Shown: piece by piece, positions 16,639 to 26,705 of the stretch | How the letters are laid out: every line of letters starts with the position of its first letter | Numbering within the stretch: position 1 is the stretch's first letter | Assembly (NCBI RefSeq): GCF_000718165.1 | Contig: NZ_JOEY01000024.1 | Span: 124,001-188,000 of the forward strand | Reading direction: 5' to 3' | From: Streptomyces fulvoviolaceus | Lineage (GTDB): Bacteria > Actinomycetota > Actinomycetes > Streptomycetales > Streptomycetaceae | DNA length: 64,000 nt | Notes under the pieces: model-generated | Told to the model about the DNA's origin: nothing | Databases searched by the model: none | Seen by the model: the letters and a program-made list of their open reading frames with translations, nothing else | Translations under genes and position numbers: made by a program

Positions 16639-17337
16639 TCAGGGTGCGGCGACGTTGGCGATGTCCTCGTAGGCGGTGCCGTAGAAGGTCAGGCCGATCC
16701 GCTTGGCGGTGTCGATCATGAAGGAGAGCGAGTCGACCCGCTCGGTCATGGAGATCTGCACCTCGGCCCGGACCGGGTCGAGATCGGCGTTGAACTGGGT
16801 CTCGGTGATGCGGAGTTCGGTGACCAGGCCATCCACGGTGGTGCTGCCGAAGACCAGCAGCAGGGGTGGCGGCTCGTGGAAGAAGATCTCGTCCTGGGGT
16901 TTCCCCGCGGCGGGCGCCGCACCGGGGGAGAAGGTGCCCACGACCCCGGACACCAGCTCCAGCACGTCCACCATCTGCGGATACGCGAACGACCGGATGA
17001 CCGCCAGGTCGCCGAGGATGCTGCCGGAGTCGCTGCGGCGGCGGGCCGGTTCGCCGGGCCTGAGCTCCCGGCCGTCGACGGTGAACGTGAAGCTGACCGT
17101 GCGCTCGGCGTTGGCCTCGAAGGACTTGAGGGTCGAGCCGGAGAACCGCATGCCCTTGGTCTCCAGCTGCTGCGTGATCCCCTTCGCCTCGGCCGGAGCC
17201 CGGTCCGTCGACCAGTTCAGCCGGCGGCTGTCGCTGATCTGGGTCGGGTTGTACTGGAAGGGATAGATCAGCGGCGGGATGGTCAGCAGCTGCGCCAGAT
17301 AGCCGCGCTTGGGCTGGGTCAGGGTGGACAGGGACAC
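16639..17337 (-). CDS. CIS_tube-type hub/tube-adaptor protein (Afp7-like N-terminal domain)
   Basis: A 232-residue protein, GTG start at 17337 with GAGGAG upstream. LIYPFQYNPTQISDSRRLNWSTDRA is the start of the CIS_tube domain (F-x-Y-N-P motif). It continues with FEANAERTVSFTFTVDGRE and PPPLLLVFGSTTVDGLVTELRITETQFNADLDPVRAEVQISMTERVDS. In Afp7/Pvc7 this domain joins the baseplate hub to the inner tube and is fused to LysM; here the LysM part is the separate gene at 16312-16623. Confidence 0.82.
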   Translation of the reverse strand: MSLSTLTQPKRGYLAQLLTIPPLIYPFQYNPTQISDSRRLNWSTDRAPAEAKGITQQLETKGMRFSGSTLKSFEANAERTVSFTFTVDGRELRPGEPARRRSDSGSILGDLAVIRSFAYPQMVDVLELVSGVVGTFSPGAAPAAGKPQDEIFFHEPPPLLLVFGSTTVDGLVTELRITETQFNADLDPVRAEVQISMTERVDSLSFMIDTAKRIGLTFYGTAYEDIANVAAP

Positions 17338-17352
17338 GGGCTCTCCTCGTGC

Positions 17353-18780
17353 TCACGGGGCGGCGGAGGTCGGCAGACCGACGCGGAAGCGTTCACGTTC
17401 GGCGAGGCGGCGCAGTTCGTCGAGCATCGAGCGGGCCAGGTGCCGGGCCGTCTCGTCGGCGTGCTCGGCGTCCACGCTCTCGGCGGCGATCGTGATGTGA
17501 ACCCCGCCGTTGAGCGTCAGCGGGGAGGCGCTCTGCGGGGCGGCCGTGGTCGTGGACGCCGCCGGTGTCGGCGGCCGGCCCGTCACCAGGTTCTGTAGCT
17601 GCGGGGTGATGTCCGGGACCTTCGGCAGCGTCAGCTCGGGCGCCGTGAAGCCGGGCACCTTGAAGGTCGGCAGCTTGTCGGGGGCGGGCGGCGGGGCGCC
17701 CGGGGTGCCGGGGGCGGGTGTGGCGCCGGGCGGGCCGAGGATCTTCCGGGTCCAGGACTCGCCGGCCTTGGTCCCCTCGGCCATGCCGTCGGAGATCGCC
17801 TTGCCGATGCTCGGGCCCAAGGGCGGTGGTGGCGGGAACAGCACGGCGCCGATCGGGCCCAGTTGGGATGTGGCGATGGCGTTCAGTACCCACGCGGCCG
17901 CGTACTTGAAGGCCTCCACGATGACGTTGGCCATGGCGTAGGAGGAGCCGAGCAACACCGATGCCAGTGCTTCCAGTGCCTTGCGCGTCGCGTCGAGCGT
18001 GATCACCACGACGTACGGCCGGACCACGTGCTCCAGCAGATGGGCCAGTAGAGCCGTCAGGTACGGGCCGAGCCGGTTGACCGTCCGGCCGACCCAGTGG
18101 CCCAGTGCGTCCACGAACTTCCCCAGCCAGTCCACCAGCGAGGCGAACAGCTTCTCCACCCAGTTGATCACCGTGCCCAGATGGGCGAGTACCACCGAGA
18201 CCCCGAGGTCGATGAAGAGCAGCAGCGAGGCGAACAGCTGGGAGACCGGGAAGATCCCGGCGGTGGTGAGCTCGCCGAACACGGTGCGGGTGAACGCGTA
18301 GAAGCGGTTCAGCAGACCGTCGATCCGGACCGCCAGCTCGGTCAGCCGGGCCACCAACGCGATCAGGCCGGCCACCAGGACCGGCCCGCCGAGCCCACCG
18401 CCCAGGAAGCCGCCCACGACGCCGCCGACCAGGCTGCCGATCCCGCCGGCGATCCCGGTGACCGCTCCCCACACCCCGCCGCCCCGGCTCTCCTGCCGCT
18501 GGGCCGCCCCGGTCGCGACGACCGGGACCGGCGCGTTCAGGTCGTTGACCACCCGGACCGCCAGGATGCCACCGCCGGCCGAGGCCGCGGCCGTCCCCGC
18601 GGCGGTGACGGCCGCGGTGACGGCCGCGGGCGGGGGAGCCCCGGGGGCATACGCGGCGACCCGGTCCGCAGCCTGCCTGAGCGCGTCGGCCAGCGAGCGG
18701 ATGCCCCGGTCGAGATCCTTGCTCTGCTGGTCGAGCATGGTGGACAGGGTGGTGGTGAGCTTGTCCAACTCCTCGCCCAT
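17353..18780 (-). CDS. Tail tape-measure-like protein
   Basis: A 475-residue protein starting MGEELDKLTTTLSTMLDQQSKD. Residues ~1-60 are helical, followed by an Ala-rich linker. Residues ~90-330 hold glycine-rich and strongly hydrophobic helices (GGIGSLVGGVVGGFLGG, VAGLIALVARLTELAVRIDGLLNRFY, LFASLLLFIDLGVSVVLAHLG). A Pro-rich linker (~360-415) leads to a tail LTLNGGVHITIAAESVDAEHADETARHLARSMLDELRR, typical of the C-terminus of tape-measure proteins. TTG 18822, overlapping the previous stop, is an alternative start. It should set tube length and may act at the target membrane. Confidence 0.75.
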   Translation of the reverse strand: MGEELDKLTTTLSTMLDQQSKDLDRGIRSLADALRQAADRVAAYAPGAPPPAAVTAAVTAAGTAAASAGGGILAVRVVNDLNAPVPVVATGAAQRQESRGGGVWGAVTGIAGGIGSLVGGVVGGFLGGGLGGPVLVAGLIALVARLTELAVRIDGLLNRFYAFTRTVFGELTTAGIFPVSQLFASLLLFIDLGVSVVLAHLGTVINWVEKLFASLVDWLGKFVDALGHWVGRTVNRLGPYLTALLAHLLEHVVRPYVVVITLDATRKALEALASVLLGSSYAMANVIVEAFKYAAAWVLNAIATSQLGPIGAVLFPPPPPLGPSIGKAISDGMAEGTKAGESWTRKILGPPGATPAPGTPGAPPPAPDKLPTFKVPGFTAPELTLPKVPDITPQLQNLVTGRPPTPAASTTTAAPQSASPLTLNGGVHITIAAESVDAEHADETARHLARSMLDELRRLAERERFRVGLPTSAAP

Positions 18781-18818
18781 GGTGTGCGGTTCACCCCCTT
18801 CCGGTGATCGGTCGGTCG

Positions 18819-18983
18819 TCAAGGCGTCCTCATGGCCTGCTGTTCTCTCTCCAACTGGTCCTGGAGCAGCCGGAGATAGCCGCGGCGTTCGGGTGCGGGG
18901 AGGTCCAGGACGGCGTCCGGCGACCAGTGCAGGTGATAGGCGAGCAGGAAGACCTCGCGCCGCAACGAGTCCTCATCGCTCAC
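18819..18983 (-). CDS. Small DUF6760-type CIS protein
   Basis: A 54-residue protein read from GTG 18983, which overlaps the preceding stop by 4 bp (GTGA). It begins MSDEDSLRREVFLLAYHLHW and ends LLQDQLEREQQAMRTP. The pattern of a hydrophobic helix with AYHLHW followed by a charged helix matches the very short DUF6760 proteins found between tube-chaperone and tape-measure genes in CIS loci. Phage tail-assembly chaperones sit in the same place and include a W-x-P/D motif like WSPDAVLDLP here. Too short for routine gene callers but in perfect operon register. Confidence 0.75.
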   Translation of the reverse strand: MSDEDSLRREVFLLAYHLHWSPDAVLDLPAPERRGYLRLLQDQLEREQQAMRTP

Positions 18984-19744
18984 CCCAGCGGGAAAAACTG
19001 GGACATGTCCAAGGTGGTGCGGAACTCCTCGTCGCAGTGCTCGCAGACCACCGTGCGGATCAGCTCCGGTCCCGGCGCCTGCTCGTCGAGCGTGCGGCGG
19101 ATCAACTGCCGGTCGGACATGGACAGATCGCTCAGCAGGCGGACACCGGTGGCCCGCACCGCCCGTTCGTCCATCTCGCCGACCCGGCGCAGACAGCGGG
19201 CCAGCAGGGCGTCCCGCTGCCTGCTCGGGTTCGCGTCCCGGCGGGCGGCGGCGGTCTCCTCGTCCTCACCCGTCGGCAGTGCGAAGACCAGCTCGCGGTG
19301 GCAGTCGCCGTGGGTGTCGGTGTAGCCGTCCTCCAGCTCCACGGTCACCTCGCCCTGTCCGTCCGGAAGTTCACGCACCTCGATGGTGGACAGGTCCTCC
19401 AGGACCAGCGTCGTGCCCTGGCAGCGAGGGCAGCGGTAGTGCGCCTCCATCTCGTCGCCGAAGGTCGTGCGGCGCAGCTCCAGGAGCAGGAAGTTGCGGT
19501 CCGCCGAGCACAGTTGACGGGCCGCCGGCGCGCTCAGCGGGGTGCCGTCGGGGGTCTGCACACAGCTGGCCAGGAGCGCGGTGATCAGCTTGCCCGCGTT
19601 GTGGCGCAGTTTGGGGTCGGTGAGCAGCGCCTCCTCGCGACCGGTCATCTTCCGTACGGTGACCTCGCGCAGCGGCTCACCGTCGCCCGTGCGGTGACCG
19701 ACCGGGAGCGGGACGGAGGCCCTGAGGTGCTGGGAGGTCGCCAT
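18980..19744 (-). CDS. T4-baseplate-like assembly protein with zinc ribbon
   Basis: A 254-residue protein starting MATSQHLRASVPLPVGHRTG. It contains EVTVRKMTGREEALLTDPKLRHN and NFLLLELRRTTFGDEMEAHYRCPRCQGTT, and ends RTVVCEHCDEEFRTTLDMSQFFPLG. The two C-x-x-C pairs (PRC and EHC) should form a zinc ribbon. The family (T4 gp26/gp51-like baseplate hub assembly protein) is common in CIS clusters as a chaperone for tube or hub assembly and is probably not part of the mature particle. TGATG overlap with the tube gene stop at 19744. Confidence 0.8.
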   Translation of the reverse strand: MATSQHLRASVPLPVGHRTGDGEPLREVTVRKMTGREEALLTDPKLRHNAGKLITALLASCVQTPDGTPLSAPAARQLCSADRNFLLLELRRTTFGDEMEAHYRCPRCQGTTLVLEDLSTIEVRELPDGQGEVTVELEDGYTDTHGDCHRELVFALPTGEDEETAAARRDANPSRQRDALLARCLRRVGEMDERAVRATGVRLLSDLSMSDRQLIRRTLDEQAPGPELIRTVVCEHCDEEFRTTLDMSQFFPLG

Positions 19745-20193
19745 CACCGTTTCCACTCCAGGCCGTTGTGCTCCACGACCACGATCTGCCGGAGCAGGCT
19801 GGTGGATCCGGCCTCCAGGTCGGAGAAGCTGGCCGACTTCACCCACGCGTCGTAGAACATGATCCGGAAGACCTCGGCGCCGAAGTGCTTCTTGACGATC
19901 GCGCCGTCCCGCCGGACCGTCGAACCCCGGCCGCCGCCACCGTGCTTGAACATGTCCTCGAAGAACGTCTTGAAGTTCTGGTCGTCCTGGCTGCCGTCCA
20001 CATAGCGTTCGATGGTCAGCGGCTGGAACTTCACGATCCCGCTGGACACCTTGCGGACGACGTTGGTGCCGCCTTCCGGCATCTCGATGGCCTCGGTCTC
20101 GCCGAGGCTGAGGCCGGACACCTTGGAGACCGTCGGGCTCTCCACGGTTCCGATCTCCACCACGAACTCGTTGGCCCGGTAGGGCTCTGGCAT
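19744..20193 (-). CDS. CIS inner tube protein (gp19/Hcp-like)
   Basis: A 149-residue protein matching the T4 gp19-like tube family in length and sequence. YRANEFVVEIGTVESPTVSKVSGLSLGETEAIEMPEGG is followed by KFQPLTIERYVDGSQDDQNFKTFFEDMF and the C-terminal FRIMFYDAWVKSASFSDLEAGSTSLLRQIVVVEHNGLEW. It forms the stacked hexameric inner tube. GGAGGGG lies 5 nt before the ATG, one of the strongest ribosome-binding sites in the operon, as expected for a high-copy component. Only one tube gene is present, whereas Afp/PVC carry two. Confidence 0.92.
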   Translation of the reverse strand: MPEPYRANEFVVEIGTVESPTVSKVSGLSLGETEAIEMPEGGTNVVRKVSSGIVKFQPLTIERYVDGSQDDQNFKTFFEDMFKHGGGGRGSTVRRDGAIVKKHFGAEVFRIMFYDAWVKSASFSDLEAGSTSLLRQIVVVEHNGLEWKR

Positions 20194-20224
20194 GACTGCC
20201 CCTCCTCTGGTCCCCTGTGATCCG

Positions 20225-22414
20225 TCAGCTGTCGCTCGCCGAAGCGCCGCTGTCCTGCTGGCCGACCACGACGAGGATCGTCTCGGCGGGCCTGGACGGG
20301 TAGAAATAGACCTCGATGCGCAGATTGCCGAGCGCCACCTCGTCCGGCGGGTTGTTCTCGGGGCCGCAGACCACGGTGAAGACGTCCTCCGGCCTGCCGG
20401 TGCCGAACGCCTGGGCCTGGTGCAGGCGCATCAGGAACGGGGTCACCGAGTTGTACTTGACCTTGTTCCACAGGCTGTCCCGGTTCGGCTCCTGCCGCAC
20501 CCAGCGCAGCCCCTCGCGCAGCGACGACTTGACGTAGTTGAAGAGCAGCCGGACGTTGACGAACAGCCAGCGGGAGTCGGTGGACAACGTGCGCGAGGTG
20601 TCGACGACGATGCCCGCGCCGCGCACCGCGCGGACGGAGTTCACCGAGCCGTTCTTCACCAGTTCGGTGTTGTCGACGTCGGTGACGTCCCGCTCCACGG
20701 CGAGCGCCCCGCGCAGCACCGCCTCGTCGCCGGCCGGCGCCTTCCACACCCCGCGCGTCTGGTCGATCCGGGCGTAGACGCCCAGCACATGGCCGGTCGG
20801 CGGGACCACCCGGGTCGGGGCGGCGCCGGCGCCGATCGGGTCGGAGACGGTGATCCACGGCCAGTACAGCGCCCCGTACACCTTCGCGGCCCGGAAGTCC
20901 TGGCCGAACTCCCGTGCCCCGTCGGTGTCGCGGCCTGCCGGGGTGTGACCGACGAACATCGCGTCGCCCCGTGCCTCGCAGTAGTCCAGCGCGGCCCGGG
21001 TGACCGGCCGCAGCAGCACGTCCGCCATCAGCTCGGGCACGGCGAGCAGCTGGATCGCGACGGTGTCGAAGCGGGCCAGGGCCGCCCGGTAGTCCCCGGC
21101 GGTCGGGTCGTCGCCGTCCGCCCCGGCGGTCCGGGCGAGGCCGGTGCTGTCCGGCGTGGGCAGCCCGAGCCGTACGCCCGCGGTGGGGGCCGGTACGTCC
21201 CGGCCGGTGAAGGCACCGGGAGCGGGGTCGGTCAGCACGATCGAGGCGGAGCCGGTGTGCGGGTCGTTCACCCGGGTCGGGGCGTAGCCCGGGCGGCTCG
21301 CGTCCAGTGTGAGTTTCTCCCAGTCCTCCACGGTCGTGAACCCCGGCCCGTCCGCCGCACGGCGGCGTACGGTCAGGTTGAACTCGCAGGTGGAGACGGT
21401 CGCGCCGTCCTGTACGCGGTACTCGTTGCGGGCGCCGGCCGAGCCCGGCTCGTCCCAGGTCAGCAGATAGCTGGTGACGCCGCCCGCGGACTGCTGCTCG
21501 ATGGTCTTGATCCGCACCCAGTCCGAGGAGATCCCGTCGTCGAAGCGCACCTGGTCCCCGGCCCTGAAGCCGGCCGTGCTCGCGACCTGGGCCCGGGTGT
21601 AGGACGGGTTGGCGCTGTCGGTGCCGGCGGCTGTGGTCGTGCCGTCCGGGAAGCCGAGCAGCGTACGGGTCGGGTCGTCGCCGTCGGCGCCGGTGACGAC
21701 GCTCAGCTTCGCTGTGCCGCCCTTGCCCCGAGTGACCAGCAGCAGTCCGTCCGCGGCGGCCTCGGCGCGCACCCGGTCGCCCACCTGGGCGTTGACCGTG
21801 GCGGCCACGTCCTCGGCGGTCGCCTGCGACAGCACCGGCACCGCACCGGGACCGAACGTCACGGTCAGCGTCACCGCGGGGGCCTCCACGTGCAGCACCA
21901 GCCGGCGTGCCGTGCCGCCGACGGATGCGAGGTCGACGGTACGGGCCGCCCAGGCCTCGCCCTGCAACCGCGCCGGGCGGTTGCCGTCCAGGGGAGCGGT
22001 CAGCGGGGTGGAGAACTCCGGGTTGTCGGCGACCGCCACGTACAGCTCGTTGCCCCAGGTTCCGGGATCGGCGGTGCCCCGGTGGCCGGCGCCGACCTGG
22101 AGCGAGTCGCTGCCGTCCCGGTCCTTGAGGGTGACCGAGGCGGCCGCTGCGCCGGCGCCGACGACGCGGGCCGCGTACGCCTGCCGGCCACCGTTGCCGA
22201 AGAACCCGTCGACGGCGTACGCCCCCGTGAAGCGGGCGTCGTACCCGCCGAAGCGGCCGGTGAACTGCTGCGCGGAGGAGATCCGCACGGCCGAGTCCAC
22301 CGGGCCCCGCCGGCTGCGCAGAAGCAGCCCGGCCACCGAGGTGGGCGCCCCGGCGATCGCAGGGGCCGTCCGCCCGTCCGTCTCCAGCACGTTGATACCG
22401 ATGTTGAGGCTCAT
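20225..22414 (-). CDS. CIS contractile sheath protein
   Basis: A 729-residue sheath. The N-terminal strand domain (LNIGINVLETDGRTAPAIAGAPTSVAGLLLRSRRGPVDSAVRISSAQQFTGRFGG) and the C-terminal domain (RGVWKAPAGDEAVLRGALAVERDVTD...WLFVNVRLLFNYVKSSLREGLRWVRQEPNRDSLWNKVKYNSVTPFLMRLHQAQAF...VALGNLRIEVYFYP) are characteristic. Between them, residues ~95-430 form an insertion that makes the protein longer than the usual sheath of about 350-550 residues. ATG 22414 is preferred (GGAG 6 nt upstream); ATG 22420 overlaps that site. Only one sheath gene is present. Confidence 0.92.
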   Translation of the reverse strand: MSLNIGINVLETDGRTAPAIAGAPTSVAGLLLRSRRGPVDSAVRISSAQQFTGRFGGYDARFTGAYAVDGFFGNGGRQAYAARVVGAGAAAASVTLKDRDGSDSLQVGAGHRGTADPGTWGNELYVAVADNPEFSTPLTAPLDGNRPARLQGEAWAARTVDLASVGGTARRLVLHVEAPAVTLTVTFGPGAVPVLSQATAEDVAATVNAQVGDRVRAEAAADGLLLVTRGKGGTAKLSVVTGADGDDPTRTLLGFPDGTTTAAGTDSANPSYTRAQVASTAGFRAGDQVRFDDGISSDWVRIKTIEQQSAGGVTSYLLTWDEPGSAGARNEYRVQDGATVSTCEFNLTVRRRAADGPGFTTVEDWEKLTLDASRPGYAPTRVNDPHTGSASIVLTDPAPGAFTGRDVPAPTAGVRLGLPTPDSTGLARTAGADGDDPTAGDYRAALARFDTVAIQLLAVPELMADVLLRPVTRAALDYCEARGDAMFVGHTPAGRDTDGAREFGQDFRAAKVYGALYWPWITVSDPIGAGAAPTRVVPPTGHVLGVYARIDQTRGVWKAPAGDEAVLRGALAVERDVTDVDNTELVKNGSVNSVRAVRGAGIVVDTSRTLSTDSRWLFVNVRLLFNYVKSSLREGLRWVRQEPNRDSLWNKVKYNSVTPFLMRLHQAQAFGTGRPEDVFTVVCGPENNPPDEVALGNLRIEVYFYPSRPAETILVVVGQQDSGASASDS

Positions 22415-22460
22415 GGACATCTCCAGCCGTTCCGGAGGGGGCAGAAGGGGACCGGGGCGC

Positions 22461-23441
22461 TCATCCGGGCGTCACCTCCCGCAGGAGGCTGTCCGGCTGC
22501 CCGGTCACCAGCAGGGGCACCCCGAAGCCGTACGGCCGCCGGGGGCCGGTCTCCTGGGGTGCGAGCAGCCGGTAGTACAGCGGGGTCGCGGGCGGCCGGT
22601 ACGGTCCGGTGGCCAGCGGGCCGGGTTCCAGCGGGAGCAGCGCGAGGGGCTCGTCGAAGACCAGCAGGCGCGCACTGCCGGCCAGCTCGGCGGTGATCGC
22701 CTCGGTGATCCGGGCGCGTTCGGGGTGTCCGGCCGCGACGGCCTCGATCCGGTAGTCCAGCCGGATCTGCTGGGGTTGCGGGCGGACATACGCCCCTTGG
22801 TCCGTCTCGTTGTCGATGAGCGTGCCGGCGGACTGCGGGGGTAGCGCCAGTACGGCGAACGTGCTGATCGCGATGTACGGCGGCGACTGGTCCGGCGGGA
22901 CGTCGAAAAACGCGGGGACGCCCGTCACCAGGGCGTCCAGCCGGGCCAGCAGCGCGGCGTCGGCGTCCCGCAGCGCCTCCGGTGTGCCGGCGGCCAGGTC
23001 GTCGACCGCAGCCGTGAAGGCGGGTGTCGGCGTCCGGCCGCGCAGCCGCAGCAGGCCGACCGCCTGCCGCAGTGCGGGCGGCATGTCACCCAGCCACAGA
23101 CGGTGCAGCTCCCAGGTGTCCGGCTGCTCGACGCGCAGCCGCCGGTGCCAGGGCTGGACGCCGGCCGCCGGGTCCGTGCCGGCCTCCAGGACGAGGCCGG
23201 GCGAGACGGTCGAGGAGCGCAGCCACAGTCGCAGTTCGGTGCTGTCGCGGAGGTCTTGAGCGGGACTGAACAGTCGCTGCACGTAAGGGGTCTGCCCGCC
23301 GGATCCGGCGGTGGCCGTGACCGCCATGCCCCGGCCGTCGGGACCCAGGCAGGCGGCCTCCGGTCCGGTGGCGGCGCTCCACAGCCCGGAGCCGTCCGAC
23401 TGCCAGGGAGAGGCGAAGTCGTCGAGAACGCGACTGCCCAT
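22461..23441 (-). CDS. First CIS operon protein: beta-sandwich plus tail-terminator-like domain
   Basis: A 326-residue protein. Residues ~5-125 (RVLDDFASPWQSDGSGLWSAATG...ELRLWLRSSTVSPGLVLEAGTD...EQPDTWELHRLWLG) look like a galactose-binding or CBM-like beta sandwich. Residues ~180-326 (PPYIAISTFAVLAL...RLDYRIEAVAAGHPERARITEAITAELAG...PLALLPLEPG...YYRLLAPQETGPRRPYGFGVPLLVTG) resemble the DUF4255/Afp16-like tail-terminator family in layout. The assignment is weak. It is the promoter-proximal gene, 46 bp before the sheath. A GTG at 23450 is an alternative start. Confidence 0.5.
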   Translation of the reverse strand: MGSRVLDDFASPWQSDGSGLWSAATGPEAACLGPDGRGMAVTATAGSGGQTPYVQRLFSPAQDLRDSTELRLWLRSSTVSPGLVLEAGTDPAAGVQPWHRRLRVEQPDTWELHRLWLGDMPPALRQAVGLLRLRGRTPTPAFTAAVDDLAAGTPEALRDADAALLARLDALVTGVPAFFDVPPDQSPPYIAISTFAVLALPPQSAGTLIDNETDQGAYVRPQPQQIRLDYRIEAVAAGHPERARITEAITAELAGSARLLVFDEPLALLPLEPGPLATGPYRPPATPLYYRLLAPQETGPRRPYGFGVPLLVTGQPDSLLREVTPG

Positions 23442-23485
23442 CGGACACACCCCCCCCGCCGCACCCCGTGACGCTGCGGGCGCCC

Positions 23486-23529
23486 ATGTTTCCCGGCGGG
23501 CGTCACCGGTCCGTCACACCTGCGTCACC
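23486..23529 (-). promoter_or_regulatory. Candidate SARP-type operator/promoter of the CIS operon
   Basis: Three heptamers CGTCACC, CGTCACA and CGTCACC start at 23501, 23512 and 23523: exactly 7 bp each with 4-bp spacers, an 11-bp period. On the minus strand, read toward the CIS operon, the last repeat is followed after 9 bp by AAACAT (23491-23486), a possible -10 with A2 and T6 conserved. There is no -35 match other than the repeats. SARP-activated promoters have this layout of 11-bp direct repeats ending about 8 bp before the -10. The first CIS start codon is 45 bp further on. Confidence 0.5.
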
Positions 23530-23556
23530 AGGAGCGAGTGCGGGGCGGGCCCGCAT

Positions 23557-25796
<2,240 letters not shown>

Positions 25797-25800
<4 letters not shown>

Positions 25801-26705
25801 GCACTACTCGGAAGCACACCGCCCTGCCCAAGGCCCAGATCCTCATCGAGGCGCTGCCCTGGCTGGTCAGGCACAACGGCAAGACGGTCGTCATCAAGTT
25901 CGGCGGCAACGCCATGATCGACGAGGACCTGAAGGCCGCGTTCGCCCAGGACGTCGTGTTCCTGCACCACGCCGGCCTCAAGCCCGTCGTCGTGCACGGC
26001 GGCGGCCCCCAGATCAGCGCCGCCCTCGACCGGCACGGCATCGTCAGCGAGTTCAAGGCCGGCCTGCGCGTCACCACCGAGGACGCCATGGACGTCGTAC
26101 GCATGGTGCTCGCCGGACAGGTCCAGCGCGAGCTGGTCGGGCTCCTCAACCAGCACGGTCCGCTCGCCGTGGGTATCACCGGCGAGGACGCGCACACCAT
26201 CACCGCCACCAAGCACCAGCCCACGATCGACGGCGAGTTGGTCGACATCGGGCGGGTGGGCGAGATCACCGCGATCGACACGGGCGCGATCGAGGCACTG
26301 CTCGCCGACGGCCGGATCCCGGTCGTCTCGTCGATCGCCCGGAGCCAGGACGACCACCATGTCTACAACGTCAATGCTGATACGGCGGCTGCGGCACTCG
26401 CTGCTGCTCTGGACGCCGAAACCCTCATGGTCCTCACGGACGTCGAGGGCCTCTACGAGGACTGGCCGAACAGCGACGAGGTGATCAGCCGCCTCACAGC
26501 TTCCCAACTGGAGAAGCTGCTGCCGGAGTTGAGCTCCGGCATGGTCCCGAAGATGGAGGGCTGCCTGCACGCCGTGCGCAACGGCGTCACGACCGCCCGG
26601 GTCATCGACGGACGGGTCCAGCACTCGATCCTGCTGGAGATCTTCACCGACGAGGGCATCGGCACGATGGTCGTGCCGGATGCGGAAGAGGGGGATGGGG
26701 AATGA
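25797..26705 (+). CDS. argB: Acetylglutamate kinase
   Basis: A 302-residue amino-acid kinase that phosphorylates N-acetylglutamate. It has the phosphate loop [19 protein letters not shown] for substrate binding, and [15 protein letters not shown] with [11 protein letters not shown], followed by [13 protein letters not shown]. The long N-terminal extension before VIKFGG ([22 protein letters not shown]) is the helix found in hexameric, arginine-feedback-inhibited forms, so this enzyme is probably inhibited by arginine. ATGA overlaps with both argJ and argD. Confidence 0.97.

Noticed and set aside
20192..22696. 834-residue plus-strand frame opposite the sheath gene
   Set aside because: The minus strand encodes an unmistakable sheath in operon register; the plus-strand frame is low complexity.
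8540..23441. Interpretation of the tail genes as a prophage
   Set aside because: No integrase, capsid, portal, terminase, lysis or replication genes and no att-like repeats. CIS-specific families (CIS_tube, DUF6519, DUF6760 type) are present.
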